In this document: positions 9,525 through 22,391 of the stretch, in pieces | How positions within the stretch are numbered: the stretch's first letter is position 1 | Layout of the letters: each line of letters begins with the position of its first letter | Assembly (NCBI RefSeq): GCF_000524195.1 | Contig: NW_020170416.1 | Coordinates: 45,386 to 79,471, forward strand | Direction of reading: 5' to 3' | Length of the DNA stretch: 34,086 bases | Source: Echinococcus granulosus | Taxonomy: Eukaryota; Platyhelminthes; Cestoda; Cyclophyllidea; Taeniidae | Position numbers and translations under genes: made by a program | Notes under the pieces: generated by a model | What the model saw: the letters and a program-made list of their open reading frames with translations, nothing else | Told to the model about the DNA's origin: nothing | Database searches by the model: none

Positions 9525-12024
9525 ACTTAAGACCCATTCAGACTTGATTTATCTTAATAAAAATCAAACTTTGGAATAGATAAAAGATATTTTGGATAAT
9601 TCAAGGTCTAGAAAACTCTTTGCTTTCAAGTTGTTAAGGTAACTGACGCCCGAATTTGGACGACATTTATGTTAAAAGTACTCTGTTTGAATTAGGATTA
9701 TTCCATTCAAACAGTTTTTTGATTATTTTAATGCGTATTTTTGCTACATTTCATCACACCACTTTGTTGGCAGCACGGTCAAGAATAAGTGCGCGCTTGA
9801 GGTTAGACTGAACGTGCAAAGTAATATCAGGAGAATAAATAACATAGAGAAAAGCTAAAAAGTCTATAGGAGAAGAGCAAAGTCTACTAAAGTTGGCAAA
9901 CTCTCGTGGTTAGGCAAAAAAGGCTCTTAGGAGAGTTTTTTTTTTGGGCTTTAACTTTGGAGGTTCGCTAGCCGATTTGGCAGTTTCCACCACCAAAAAA
10001 TAGTCTGCGCTTTGAAAATAATATGAGTACACTTGAAAGATGCATCTTGTCAGTTCAATGTTATTCCACCGAATTTCACTTCCCTAAAGACTTGACGGCA
10101 TTCTATGACGAGCCCATTTTACAAACTAATCGCTATTCGTAGTGGTTTAGTTCTCACCCCAGGCCCTTGACGGTGGGTACAAGGAGAAATAGAATGAGTA
10201 ACTAGACTGCCGACAAATGCACCCTCAGACGCGAAGAAGCAAATGAGTGAGCAATGAAGGGGGCTGAAGCAACACCGACTCCACTCACAGGTCTTTGCAC
10301 AACTCCAGAGCTATATAGTAGTTAATGTCTCTCCTATTTTTCTCTCTGTCAGGTCAGAGACGTCTGTTATTAAGGGTTTGGGAATGTCAAAATATATGTC
10401 CCTCTGTCAGTATGTCAGTTAGCTCAATCTATCATCCCAAATTTAGCTCGATTCCAAAGCTTCTTGAGCATCTCGTACAGCTTCATAGAAACGCATCACT
10501 CAAGGATTATCTTGTCAAGAAGAGCTTCTGATGATGCATAGTGTCACCTCGAATCTGAAATGGGAAGAGAAAACCATGAAAGTTAAGTGAAGTAAATATA
10601 TGCCACATGCCGTGCATTTGTGGTCAATGGACAACAAGCTTCGAAAACGACAATTTTACTCTCCGTTTCTTTCATGCGTGCTGTCTGTAGGTTGTTTACT
10701 GACAGGCTTATTGTGTCATGATATACGTCTAAAGCAACGTTTGACTGCTAGAAAATTGTTTGTCTAGTGGGTCCAATAAAAAAACCGCTTACTTTTTGGA
10801 AGTCAACCAATCAGAGCAGAGATCGATGGTCAGCTCAAAGGCTTGCTTTAGGCTAATCAATTAAAGTGACAGTGTCAAAAGTGAATGAGAGACCCTGTCC
10901 TCCGTATCCCCTTAAAAGAAAAGTGTCCAAGTGATGATTACCACCTTGTCTTGACACTAGACACTTACCTGACCATGAGTGAGACAGACTAGAGAGATGG
11001 GGTATAAAAGTAAGGTAAAATTAAGAGTAGCTAGCTGGGGGACAGGAAGGGGGTGGTGTAGGTTGTTTGCTGCTCCTAAGGGCAAAACATCCCGGCAAAG
11101 TAGAATTATCTGTCAGCTTTTAACCTATTGAGGAAAAGATGAAAAATAATTGCCGCGGCTTTTTTATTTTGCTGGAAGCAAAATCGTCCACTATCACGGA
11201 GGTAAATAATGAGGTTGGAAGCAGGTTAAACACAAGTTGTGCATCTGTTTACGTCCTAATTTGCGACATCCCTTAATTCACTAAAACGTGGACGCAGAAG
11301 CAGATACACACACTTGTAAGTGCTGGGGATGTAAGAAACAAGGTCGTTCTAGGCGGTTAAATAGGCTTAGAAACAAATAGACGTAAAATGAAAACAAAAC
11401 CGAATTTCTCCTTTCAGTTTGTGGGCTAAAGTGTCGCTCTCCGACTCTTTCCTGATGTCAGAATAAGCTACCAGCATGCCCAAAATCAGCTTGCTGAGCG
11501 GACCTACAATCTGTAGAGATTCAAGGTCCCCCGTCATTTTGCATGTCAGAAAAGAAAATTATTAAAATACAAAAAGAAACCTTTAGTTCTATTGTTTCCC
11601 TATTTGAACCAAAATATCTGTTATGCTGTTTAAACCGAATTGTCAGTCCATGCTGCTAAAATCTTAGTGTTTACAAATTCTCACAAAATAAGCCACGAGG
11701 GACTCTCAGGTGCTGCGCTTACACCTGTAGCCGAAACATATTTTGTGGATTGATCATGTCGGGACCGGACACCAGACACTCAAACGGTGACGGTGCATGT
11801 GGATTTGACATTTGAAAGAAGATGAAAAAATCGCAACTATCCACTTGCCCAGAAGATGAAACACTCAGGCGTATTTTTGGTAAGACCTTTGGGAGGTCTA
11901 TGCTCGCCGGTCATAAACGAAAGTCAACCAGCAATGCACCTATGTATGGAAGTTCTGTTATAGCCGTTTTTACGATGATCTATCGAAGCCTAGGATGCAT
12001 TGCGTGTAATACGCAAAGTATTTG
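9525..12024. other. Intergenic, no gene recognised
   Basis: It contains a T run near 9939 and a short plus-strand frame at 10325-10531 without recognisable content. A possible start exon at 11822-11879 is discussed as a finding. Confidence 0.55.
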
Positions 12025-13105
12025 TTTAATTCTCGGTTTCGACAAAAGGTTACGTAGAGGCGCCGCCATTGTACCTCTGCCAAGCGACTTAGCCTTCAGC
12101 CCTTTTCAGCCACCTTAAGCTCTACCACATGTCGGCAATATATAATCTGTGGAGTATAATGTCTTCTTTTGTCTTCAGAGGAGTTTTACGACACTGCATT
12201 GGTGACAACGAAAAGGAAATCCTACTTTAAAAGAAAACTATTCTGATTTCTACCTCCAAGTAATAAGCCTTAGCAGGGCGGAAGAAGTGTCAATGCTGCG
12301 GGTGGGAGAATTGGTCACTATATCCAACAGAAGGGCTGAAAATGGCGTCTACCTCGGGTAATTACCCCACTCCCATGATCTGTAGAAAAGACTGATGACC
12401 GAAGTGATGCTAACCGTGAACAATCTGAAACTTTTTTATGAAGCTGTCTACATTATCCGTATGAGTATATCAAATAGGTGAACACGCGATGCCTCCTTCA
12501 CTTCTCTACTAGCTGCGTAGAACGCAGATAGATAATAGGTGATCGGCATTGAAACGGGAAAAAATGTGACAAGAAGGAATAGACGCGGAACCCACTCCCC
12601 ACGGAACTATGCTAAACCCCGTCCTTTGTTACAAGGCTATGATTTAGGTCTGTGTTCTTAAGACTAGCGATAGACATGGGTGGTGGCCAACACATCACAC
12701 TATCTCACCAAAACAGTTCCCATACAGGACAAAATCCCAGATCCAGCATAGTTGATGAGAAGGATTTCTGACGCTAAAATCAAGTATCTCTTCAGCTGCA
12801 TGGCAATTCGACAACTGGCACGATTGGCGCTTGTGTGTTTTGCCTTACAGAACCGAGTACTTTATGATGGACGATGCTAGGGGTTGACCAAAGGGAGCGC
12901 TGATATCGACGCTTAAAAGGGTGGAGAGGATGTAGTAGATGGGGTGTTTGTTTAACTCTTGGTCACTAAGATGTTCTCTCATCGTACCTTAGCCAGGTAC
13001 TAACCCCGAAGCCATGCCAGTAATCCCAAGTCCTACGGTATGTCTAACTTATATATTTTGCCCGAGTACTATGTCGTCTTCAGGGAAGCCTTTGGACTCA
13101 ACATT
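12025..13105. repeat. Dispersed repeat family R1, copy a (about 1.08 kb)
   Basis: This copy aligns by eye, in the same orientation, with 30190-31210. Matching landmarks in order include GTACCTCTGCCAAGCGACTT against GTACCTGCTTCGAGTGGAGT, CGGAACTATGCTAAACCCCG against CAGAACTATGCTAAATCCCA, and GCATGGCAATTCGACAACTG against GCATGGACATTCGATGACTG. The copies are strongly diverged, so the element is old. A sequence like its start (GTTTAATTCTCGG) recurs near its end as GTTTAACTCTTGG at about 12950. No intact reading frame remains; a 69-codon frame at 13014 begins inside the repeat and is not called. Confidence 0.8.
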
Positions 13106-14629
13106 ACGGAATTACACAAGAGAAGAATCTTTACAGAGGAACAGTAAATATTATCCTTCACCAGGCCAGCTTTTCGTTCTTAACCAGTACAAAGGGTCCA
13201 ATGCCTTATTAGGTAGTTTGTAAAAAGAAAAGTGAAAACCGAACCAGTTAGGCAAACCTTCTTATTTTTGATGCAAAAGAGCATCAAAGCAGCTTCCTTC
13301 TAGTGGCTTGAGTTTTAGATCTACCACCGCGTGGCTTTAGTCAATCAGGAGAGTTGGACTTAAGCACAGAGCCTCAGATTGCTTGAAAACTACCAGTGAA
13401 TAGCGGAACTTCCAGAAAGTCTAAAAGGCAGCATTTTCTAGGGTCACACATTCTCACCAAGTCTCCACTGTATTTCCCTTCTAAGTATCCCTATTGATGT
13501 CAAATCTGGAAACTTTTATATTTTGATCTGCCTGGAAGGGCTCTTTGCCAATAGCGTAACTTAATCTCATCAAATTAGATACTTAAAAGAAACAGTAGGG
13601 AACAAAGCCTTAAATAATAACATGACTTACCTTCTTTGGAATTCGCACTCAGCCCTCTCTCTCCGCAGGACAGGAATGAAAGCCACGTAACAATTTTCAG
13701 CTACACTTTATGTTTTTTATTTTTAATACTTTTGAGACACAACATTCCCTTCTCAGTTAGTGTAAACATGCATAAATGCATTGTTTTCCCATCACTCCCC
13801 CTTAATATTCCTGGAAATCCTAACTAGTATGTCTGGCTTGAGCCAACGATGACAGGTAACTCCTAGTCTTCCCTATTCCATCCTTCAGTGATTCATTTTT
13901 TGGTTTCGTCACCACACCTCCAAACACTGGTCAAAAAACTGGTCAAAGGGTTCCCTACCTCTAGGAGATCTGGCTAGGCTAAGGTCGTAAAACTAAGTTC
14001 AAAAAACAACTTTCAGGGTAGTTCAACCAATATATTGTGAGTTGAGGATTCTTGTGGGATAAAAGAGAGGACAATAGAGAGTAAAGTACTCAAGGAGGGG
14101 TATCTCTGCCTGATAATGCAATTACAGGGATTTGACAAGTTCTTACCGTCATAAAAAGTGTCTGCATGATCCCCAGATGATGGTTCTAACTAAGCGCATT
14201 TCGAACGATATAGTATCATTCCCGAGTTAGCGTTTTCTATGATCTCCTTCTGATTAAACAATACAACGTGAAGACACCTCAGAAGTGCTGATGTCTACAT
14301 CGAATTCAAAATCGAGGAAAATTATGGAAACATCCCTGGGACTCGGCACTTCAGCTAAAGAGCATGCACACATCGTATTCCGGTTGTACGTAGGCCGTTG
14401 ACACTAAAATCTTGATCGAGGATGTTTTTATTTATCAACCGTTCTAGTTGGCAGTGCAACGAGGTCCAAGCTCACATACGTAAACACCAGTTCATAAACA
14501 AGGAGCTATACAATCACGTAGTCTGATCTAAAATGGTAGTGAGTTATCCAAAGGTAAAGATGTAGGGAGTTATATACTTTTTGCTAATTAATAAAACAAC
14601 AATTTGTTATTGCGTAATACGTTGGTTGC
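13106..14629. other. Intergenic between R1 copies a and c
   Basis: No recognisable gene. A small direct repeat ACTGGTCAAA occurs twice near 13927-13950. Confidence 0.6.
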
Positions 14630-14900
14630 TAGATTAACGCCTGATTATGGCAGAGGCGCCACTTAGGTGCTACTCCATAGTACTTTCGTCGGGTAGCCTT
14701 CCCTCTGGGCCATGACAGCAGCCCCAAACCCTTCTCTACGTAGACAATATGCGTTCTGTCCGAGTATTATGTCTTCAACTGGCTTCAGGGAAGTTTCGAT
14801 GAGCTACATTTGTAGCATCAGCTGGGTAGAACCCAGATAGATATAGTTGGTCAGCACTAATGTGGGAGCAAAGCTGCAATGAAGAACTCGGCTTTTGGAC
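14630..14900. repeat. Dispersed repeat family R1, partial copy c
   Basis: This shorter copy carries the end module (AGTACTTTCGTCGGGTAGCC, CCCCAAACCCTTCTC, CCGAGTATTATGTCTTCA), matching 13020-13085 and 30235-30310. It then jumps to a part of the internal region (GCTGGGTAGAACCCAGATAG against GCTGCGTAGAACGCAGATAG at about 12510). The intervening internal sequence appears deleted. Limits are approximate. Confidence 0.65.
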
Positions 14901-17900
14901 TAGTATTCCTATGACTAGCGTGATGACCAGCGAAGTTCTTCGTCTCTCTAAATCTGATTATCATGCAGAACGAAACTTCAGACCCAGTAGATTTGCCAAG
15001 AGGTACCACCAGACCAATTCTCTAATGTGCTAGAAATAGCCGAACCCATCAATATGAACTTCGAATACACTTAGCAATTAGTTCACGTTAAGACAATGGG
15101 AGATTTTGGTTTAAAAATTGATTAGGTGTAAATAAAATTATCAATCTTTTACACCTTATTCAAATAATTGGCGGACTTTCAAAGCTCAGCTAGTGATTTT
15201 AAACGCTTTCCTCCTAGTAAGTGTATTCTAAAAAGTTTAGAAGGGGGTGGAAAGAATCTTAGCAAGCGTAAAGGCGAAAACTTATTATATGATAATGTAA
15301 GTTCAATCAATTCACTTTGTGCTTTTTTTAGAATATTAATGGAAGAACAGGCACTTAAAACTTGCCTTATCCTGTCTAGGTTTCTAAAAATAACATCGCA
15401 AAATGTTCCTCAGCACTAGCGATTCCCTTTTAAGCTTCCCGTATTTCTTAAAAAAAAAAACATAATTCAAGTCTAAAATAGGTCTACAAACTGGAACTGG
15501 TTTGCCTGAAAACTCCGGTCAAACCATTATGTTGGGAGAGTATTCAATCATTAAAACAAAGAAAGGTGTATTTGATTTTCTATTTATAAGACGTAATCCT
15601 CCAAGTTCTTGTAAAACTTCACAAAAATAATGTCTGTCGCTAAAGCACAAAGGTGTGTGGATTGATAACATTCACAAATCTTGATATTAATGTACTGACT
15701 TAGAGGGTTTTTCCTTCTGCTTACAAAAGCGTTTTCCCCTTTTAAGTATTTTTTTCTGATTGCTATATAGAAAATCTGTCGCAGAAACTAAATCGGGTGG
15801 AAATGCAAATGAGCTAATTAGGAAAAGATAGCGCCTGCCACGTCCAAGCAGAGTTAAAGTGAATTCCTTTCAAAGCTAACTATCTACAAACAAGTCTTTT
15901 TTGCCGTTTAATCATTTTTATAGGAGCAAATCTCTAACCAAGAATGTATCAGAGTTGCCAGCATTAATTGTGCTTTTCGATTACATTGACTACATTCTAG
16001 TGGTACCGACTACTATTTATATCCAATGATATTCCCTCACGCCTGCATAGATGACTCTGAGCATCACATTAGTAGCAGCGGTGAACGAATCCGGTCCAAG
16101 CTATCAAAATGTCTAAATCAGCCCAAGTTACCCTATCTAAGTGCCACCGAGGAAGGCATATGCTCAGGATGGCTGAAGCCGTGGGCCTCATGATTGAAAG
16201 GTTACCAAAGCCTCGTATACCTTTAAAAGTCATCTCTATCTCGTAATTAAGATTCTAACTTCCATCAGGGCCAGGTAGTTTGACAATGTCCATCAAAAGT
16301 GGCTAATACATTTGCCATAAAATGTGAATTTCATGAACAAGTGAGACCTTTTGGTAATTAAATTGAATACAGCATCGAATTGGGAATCAAGTGACAAGGA
16401 CAAAAAGAATGGAGAATTTTGTAGCCTCATAAAAACCGTTCCTTATGAAGGAGTTTACTCATTGAAATGGGTTTTTCCCCCACAGCGGTGCCCCATTACC
16501 ATTACATTATATTTCAGTAGACAGTCGCATAATCACATCCGACAGAAATGTATAACTGGGAAAAGTTAGACATAATATGAGATGCCTCTAGCAACCAAAC
16601 CTTTCATTAGAGTTCAGTTTGTAATCATTCTTATTCTCGTTAACAAATAAGCTGCAAAACTGACTTGGTAATCCAAGAAAATCTCCTTCCAGATTATTTG
16701 TCGTTGGATTTTGTTCACTGCACTTTTGCCCCTACATTATCCATGATGCCTAACATTACATACCTCCATCAGCTCTACGCCCCAATGTTATTTAAACTAG
16801 TTTTTATGGAATATAGAAATGTCATTGAGAATAGCTGGCCATGGAGGCTGGTATTCACTTTAACAATTTCCTTCTTGGGATACATGAGGATGAAACGCAT
16901 GTTTGGTGAGGTGAGGCTGAGGCCAGCTCAATATCAACCGATATTACAGGACAATGTTTTGCGATGAGCCCTTGTTAGAGTCGTGATCTACAACTTCTTG
17001 GAGGCTTCAGGAGCGCTCAGGCTCAAATTACCCAAGAAATTGACCTGTTTATTGACATTAAGGGGCTGTCCCTCAAAAGGGGTTTCATCACCTTTTTAAA
17101 CAAAAGAAGGCGAAACCTACTCTCCTAATTTTATAGTTTGCGCTTTATTGTTGCAAAATGGTTGCTATTCACAATCTAAATTAGCTTCCGAGGAAGATTG
17201 ATTTTCTTCTCTGTGACATAAGTTCTCCATCTTTAATGGTAAATAGTTTCTACAAGTTGTTTCATTTAAAGTAGTAAAATAAATAAACTATAAGTTTCTC
17301 TAGTCAAAAAGAAATTCAAATTCCTTTCCTTTGCGATGCATTTGGATTGAATGATGCTCTACCTCAGGTACGAGTGGTCAAAGAAGGACAAGAGGGGGTG
17401 GTTGTACCCCTGGGATCCTGATAGCATTCAAAACTTGGATTACAATTTTTTCAAAGCTTAATGCCGAAATCCAGTACTTCTCAATCATTTCATTAAAACA
17501 AGGAAAGATTTGTCCCCTTTAAGCTGAGACCACAGGATTCAGTAGTACGGCGTAATGAGGTATGGTGGCAACTCTGTTCATCTCCACTTCTTAAAGGTCC
17601 ATAATCACTGTTTTAAATCGACAAAATAAATTTTTCCTAAAAAAATAAATGCTGATAGAAAAAGAAAAAAACAACGACGTCACGGGTTGGATTGAAGAGA
17701 TTGTGGGTAAGGCAGACCACTAAGCATGGTGATTTAAACAATGAAATCGCAGTGCTTTCTGCAAATTTATGGGCAAGAGGGTTAGCCTCTAAAAGCGACC
17801 AATCGGGGGCTGATCACTTCTTTTTCTATCCCACTTTTATTACCCAGCGCTCCATTTTGTTGCTCACGTGATCCTGTCATTTACTGATTCCGCACTAAAG

Positions 17901-19031
17901 TTCTAACCACTTGTGGAGATATCAAGGGCTTATGGTGAAGAAGAAGGGATAAGGCAGTCACATCCCACAATGCGCTTTTGGCTAATGGTGCTTAAGGGGC
18001 CAGAAGATCTGTGTTGTCAGGCAGGAAGTACGCTCTCTTGCTCTACTAGGGAGATAAAGAAGAAGTAGAAGAGGAAGTTTGTCTTGCACAGTTTCGAAAT
18101 GTATGGAGATGGTATCGAGAGGTTAAAAGCCATAAGCTGTGGTTTTTTTACCTCATCATTTAAGGATTGGGTAAGGGGTTGGTTTAAGGATGGAGAAGAC
18201 ACGCTTGCCACGTTCATTACAAATCATGCAATTATCACGTCAATCAGTTTTTTGCGTTTCACCGAAATTAAAGATGCCTTTTGAGCTCCTCCTACTCTCG
18301 ATATGTCGTTCACTTTATCCATTTTCTTATAAGTCCCTTTAAAGTAATTTTAAATATGCCTATTTTTATAAAAGAAGGACTTACTTTTGTTAAATTCTCA
18401 TCCGCTCCTCCATGCTACTGAGGTCACGTACGAAGGAGGGCGAACAATAGGGTCGAGGTATTACCTGACTGATTGAAAGGGCTCTAATTAGGGAGAAGAA
18501 GTGCCCCAGTTAGCACGGCCTTCTAGTACCTCAGCAATGCGAAGAAGTCAACAAATAGGGTAAGTAGGTAAAAATGGACAAATTGCATGCACAACGGTAG
18601 TACGTGGTTCTCACCAATATTGGTCTAGATAGCTTTGTTAGTCCGTCGCTTAATGTGTAGGTAGTGCAAGGGGGGCTCAATGTCACTGTCTTAATGACTA
18701 ATGTGTGAGAGGCCAAGTAAGCGTACCTTCTGCAAAGTGGTCAAATTTGGTCCATGATGTTAAATTATAGGCTTTATTCTATCTAATTACTAGCCACTTT
18801 GGGTTTGAATTACTACAAAACGAATCTAAAGGTGACTTCAAGGTGACCTCGGTCTGGAAAGATTCAATTCGCCAGTATTAAAGCAGGCGAGCACAGGGTT
18901 GGATGACAGGTCGATCAGGCAATCTGATGACTAGATGTTCAAAGACATGACTTCCAAAGCTGTCAGACTTTTGTCCCTTGCTGGAAACAATTCTACAGCT
19001 GTGAAATGTGTCACTACTAACGGATACGAGT
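14901..19031. other. Intergenic, no gene recognised
   Basis: AT-rich sequence with an A11 run near 15450. Open frames at 15168-15419 and 16665-16967 start at TTG and show no domain. A GTAAGT at 15217 has no supporting acceptor of quality. No repeat family was recognised. Confidence 0.55.
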
Positions 19032-19050
19032 TTTATTATCCCACTTTATT
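19032..19050 (-). terminator. Poly(A) signals (two AATAAA) downstream of the synaptotagmin-like stop
   Basis: On the minus strand AATAAA occurs at 19045-19050 and again at 19032-19037, about 520-540 nt after the TAG stop. Either could end the transcript, giving a 3' UTR of about 0.55 kb. I saw no nearer canonical hexamer. The motif is common in AT-rich DNA, so the assignment is positional. Confidence 0.4.
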
Positions 19051-19423
19051 GGGCCGGAAGTCTTTATCAAGTTGCCTGTAGGTTCTACGCTTTCCTTTGC
19101 AAGAACCTTTCATCATTGCACGCTTTTGATTACATTCACCGTATATAACCCTAATTAAGGATGTCTGGATGGATTCAAATTCAGCCACCTAAAAATTCTG
19201 TCCTGACGGATTGGGAAAAGAAAACTTTTCGATTGGGTAAAAACGCTACAAATTAATTGATGACGCCCTACAGTTTCATACCAGAAATGCGTCGTAATGG
19301 TATTGTTATGTATTTGATAATGGTGCAATTCAAAGCACTCACAAATGCTGGTTTAAACTTCGTAGTCATTTCAGTGACCACGGCTATTGCCTTTACTATT
19401 GTTATGAAGCCAGACGGGTACAG

Positions 19424-19437
19424 ACACACACACACAC
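19424..19437. repeat. (AC)7 microsatellite
   Basis: Seven uninterrupted AC units in the region downstream of the synaptotagmin-like stop. Confidence 0.95.
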
Positions 19438-19571
19438 AAAGATGGAAGGAGATGTGTCAAAGAAAACAGTTCAAAAGTCAACTCTCTGTCTTTAGTCAGC
19501 AGTTTATGACTGCAGATTTTTGAGGGGACGGGTAGATGGAGAGGTAAGTGAATGATAGAGTGATCAACTGA

Positions 19572-20044
19572 CTACTCAATGTGTAACCACTGAGAAACTT
19601 GCGGTTGTGAGCTCTCAGAGGCCACTGTAGAAAGCAGAGGTAAAATACCATCATTTAGTATTGAGGCCTTCTTCATTGTGGTTGCATTCTGTGCATTGGA
19701 GCCGAGGCAGCAGGATCCGATAGCTCGCACCCTTTTGGAGCCTGTTGGATTGCTTGAAGTGTCCTCCAAAATGAGCACGAAGTAGGCAAGAATCCTCCAT
19801 TGAACCAATCTTACTCCAACTTTGGTGAAAACCTCCGGTTTGTCTAGACCACCTGGGAAGGGTGGTCTAAAGTTGAGGACTAATTCACTGCTGCTGAAGA
19901 CATGGTGTTTGAGAACGAGAGCAGCCGAACTGTCACCGTTTACAACCCTGTCAGCGAACTCTGCTGGTAGACGAATGTTAAAACCTTTTCGGACGCAGAT
20001 AGCTTTACCATTGGCGACGAGGCAGGCGCGTAGACGAAGTTTAA
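19572..20044 (-). CDS. Exon 5: C-terminal half of the second C2 domain of the synaptotagmin-like protein
   Basis: The exon follows a strong acceptor (TTCTCCCTTCCACCAG) and enters in phase 1. It encodes KLRLRACLVANGKAICVRKG and runs for 156 complete codons to a TAG stop at 19572-19574. The opening matches the C2B pattern of a V/L-K-x-x-L strand followed by x-N-G-K and basic residues. Near the end, RAIGSCCLGSN matches the conserved A-I-G-x-x-x-L-G segment of synaptotagmin C2B domains, and the terminal SQWLHIE resembles their usual Q-W-H-x-L ending. A middle stretch rich in Ser, Pro and Gly (FRPPFPGGLDKPE) is longer than usual. The aspartates expected before the A-I-G segment are replaced by SSNPTGSKRV, so calcium binding here is also unlikely. 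A shorter open frame starting at a TTG within this exon is not the true start. Confidence 0.8.
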
Positions 20045-20428
20045 CTGGTGGAAGGGAGAATATATCTTTGATTAAAAACGCGAAATGAGCACAAATTTCA
20101 CTTCAAGAGTGGGTTTAGTCACGGAAACAATCAACTAGGCCGTAATCACCTCTGTCTATTCTAGAAAGCATTCTATCATGTAATTCTCTGATGCCACAAT
20201 GTGTTTATAACCAGTTGAGGATGATTTTTATGTCAATAAGAAGAAAGAGAACGAATAAGGCAGGAGCTACCACACCAACTCTTCTTTTGCCTCTGCCTAT
20301 TCACCACCCTATTCCTCCTGTTCCCTTCCATATCGTCGCGTGCATTATCTCGTGGCCAATTTTTGACAGTATGAGGCGTGAGGTACGGAGATTTGTGCCG
20401 TCTAGTGAAAATTACACCATCAACTCAC
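20045..20428 (-). other. Intron 4 of the synaptotagmin-like gene (model)
   Basis: A 384-nt intron, GTGAGT to CCACCAG. It has a pyrimidine-rich 3' end and no other visible feature. Confidence 0.45.
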
Positions 20429-20450
20429 GTTCACTCTTGCCTGGTTTTCC
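20429..20450 (-). CDS. Exon 4 (model): 22-nt microexon that restores the reading frame
   Basis: A long pyrimidine tract (CCTCCTTTGGCTTTCCTCC followed by TTTATAG) is followed by 22 nt and then a consensus donor GTGAGT at 20428. The microexon encodes GKPGKSE plus the first base of the next codon. It enters in phase 0 and leaves in phase 1. Exon 3 leaves in phase 0 and exon 5 enters in phase 1, so joining them directly would break the frame; this segment repairs that exactly. The acceptor and donor are among the strongest in the gene. An unrelated chance pair of splice signals cannot be excluded without transcript data. Confidence 0.5.
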
Positions 20451-22320
20451 CTATAAAGGAGGAAAGCCAAAGGAGGATAAGAAGCAGAGGGAGAAGGGGA
20501 AATTCTTCTTGCACACCTTTGGGTTGGGTGAAGTTATTTTAGTGGTGAGGAGGGTGAAAGGCAAGGGGTATTGATTTAGAGAACTACCAGACGATAGACA
20601 ACATATAATGTAAGTGTTCAAGGCAGTGGGGAAATAGTGCATCACTTAGCAAAATGGTACTAATAGAAGGATACATATCCACGCGATTCTCCCCAGGGTT
20701 TGGCCATTCCCTGTACCAGGTTATACCGAGGTCTCAGTACTTACATTAGTTGAGTAGGTAGAGGTGGCCTCGTAAAAAGACTTCCCGAAAATTTGCGTTT
20801 TCAGCATTTAATAAATCATTAAGGAATTTATAAAGAAAATTAAAGATATCTCAGCAGATAATCCTCCTACGTATACATGTAAATAATCCGCGAGAGCAAG
20901 AGTGTAGACCAGGGAGAGAGAATGGGGATGAGGTGCGAGGGGAGATAATTGCAAACCTAACATATCTGGAAGTTGCAACAGCTTCCATGACGTTGTCATA
21001 TGGGCACTGTTAGAGCTCTCATCTCTACTAGTTCCGTAGATTAATCATGCTAATAGGGATGAAATTTTCTACTTTTAAGGAAAAAAAGTAAAGCGGGACA
21101 TCCATTAATTTTGAGCTAACTGAAGAACTTATCTCGTTGACTGGAGATCCTCAAATTTAGTTAAGATTAATACCAAGGCCTAACTTTTTAGCAAAAATTG
21201 ACGGCAAAAATTATTTAGTTAAAATTATTCACTGGCCTTTTAAACACTTATACAGCAAAATGAAGCTACGTTTGGTAATTAACTTAGAGAGAAAACCCAA
21301 ATCAAGATTTAATTTGGCTTTCCTTCTAACAAGATAAACAAGTTGTTTAGAAAACTTCTTAAACACCATACGGATATTACTTGATCTTTGAAAATTCCCA
21401 AAACACTTTTCAATTTTGCTTTTTACTAGGACGGAACAAAGTATTGTAAATAGAAATAACAATTGTATATACTACTTAATTCTTGACCGTTTTTTTTGGC
21501 CTTTTGTGGGAGTGATAAAAAAATGAACTGTACCCAAACAAAATACGAAAATGCTTTCGAAGCAAAAAAATACCTTGATATTTTGTCAGTGCAAGCAAAC
21601 AGCGCGCTCTATTTGGCGGGCTACCTAAGGGCTAATGGTACAAACTTGACCTATCCTCCTCTAATGTGCATTTTCAGGGTCAAAAGTCCATGCTTTTAAT
21701 AAACAAGAAACAGCTATTGGTCAGAGAAAGAAAACGGCCACCGTGGAGATAATTCTATTTGCTTCCTTAAATGTTAATGTAAACAAGTAGGAGGCTGATC
21801 CCCGTCAAATTGGAGTGTAAATGCATGGGACATTTTATATCGACTCTTGAGATTCTAGACGGATCTGTGGTCAGAGTACTTCGTTAGTTTGGCTCAAAAT
21901 ATACGCTTAGTTATACTGCTCTCTTTAATTTAAAAAGTAAAATTAGTGATGAGGAAACATCTCCTAGGGAATCATATTTTCTATGCCCGGCTAAAGTTGT
22001 ATGAACCGACGATCAAAGAGTAAACCAAGCAGTTGTCGAAGCATAAAACATGGGACATCTGTCAATTTCGGGGATTGGATTTGAATAGCGAGGTGAAGGA
22101 AATGTTAAACGAGGCGAAAAAGAGAATCCTTTCAGATATTGCGGAAAGTAACTCAATCGGTTGTTGCTAGATTTGGGACCAATCAGATATACAAAAAGAA
22201 TCACTAGATTTTATCACATCGTGATGCACTGAATTATTGCCAAATTAGATCGCTTACAGACAAGCACTTTAATGAGTAAGTAAGGGATTCTCTTTGTTGC
22301 GGAATGCACACTTTCCTTAC
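20451..22320 (-). other. Intron 3 of the synaptotagmin-like gene (model)
   Basis: About 1870 nt, starting GTAAGG and ending in a long pyrimidine tract with TATAG. It is AT-rich around 20800-21500 and I recognise no coding segment, repeat or RNA gene in it. Confidence 0.4.
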
Positions 22321-22391
22321 AATCTTGAACACCCCTTCTGTAAAACGCCTCTTAAACGAGTCCGGTGAATGTGACACGAGACTGACGTTAA
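22321..22391 (-). CDS. Exon 3 (model): second strand of the second C2 domain
   Basis: The 71-nt segment encodes NVSLVSHSPDSFKRRF followed by TEGVFKI. In C2 domains the second strand is typically of the form L-x-V-x-[VIL] followed by a small residue and a loop, and INVSLVSHS fits that once the split codon (Ile) is included. The donor is GTAAGG at 22320 and leaves phase 0. The acceptor used is the AG at 22392-22393. A better pyrimidine tract (CCCTCTCCTCCAG) ends at an AG 13 nt upstream, but including those 13 nt brings a TGA into this frame. Other frames of the longer 84-nt version are either closed or out of phase with the neighbouring exons. The assignment rests on frame, phase and weak family resemblance. 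Confidence 0.45.

Noticed and set aside
19257..19523. Plus-strand open frame with hydrophobic segment (VVISVTTAIAFTIVM)
   Set aside because: It is antisense to the likely 3' UTR of the minus-strand gene, runs into an AC microsatellite, and shows no family resemblance.
19822..20088. Plus-strand open frame of 88 codons
   Set aside because: It is antisense to the well-supported C2B exon and shows no domain; it is a shadow of that exon.
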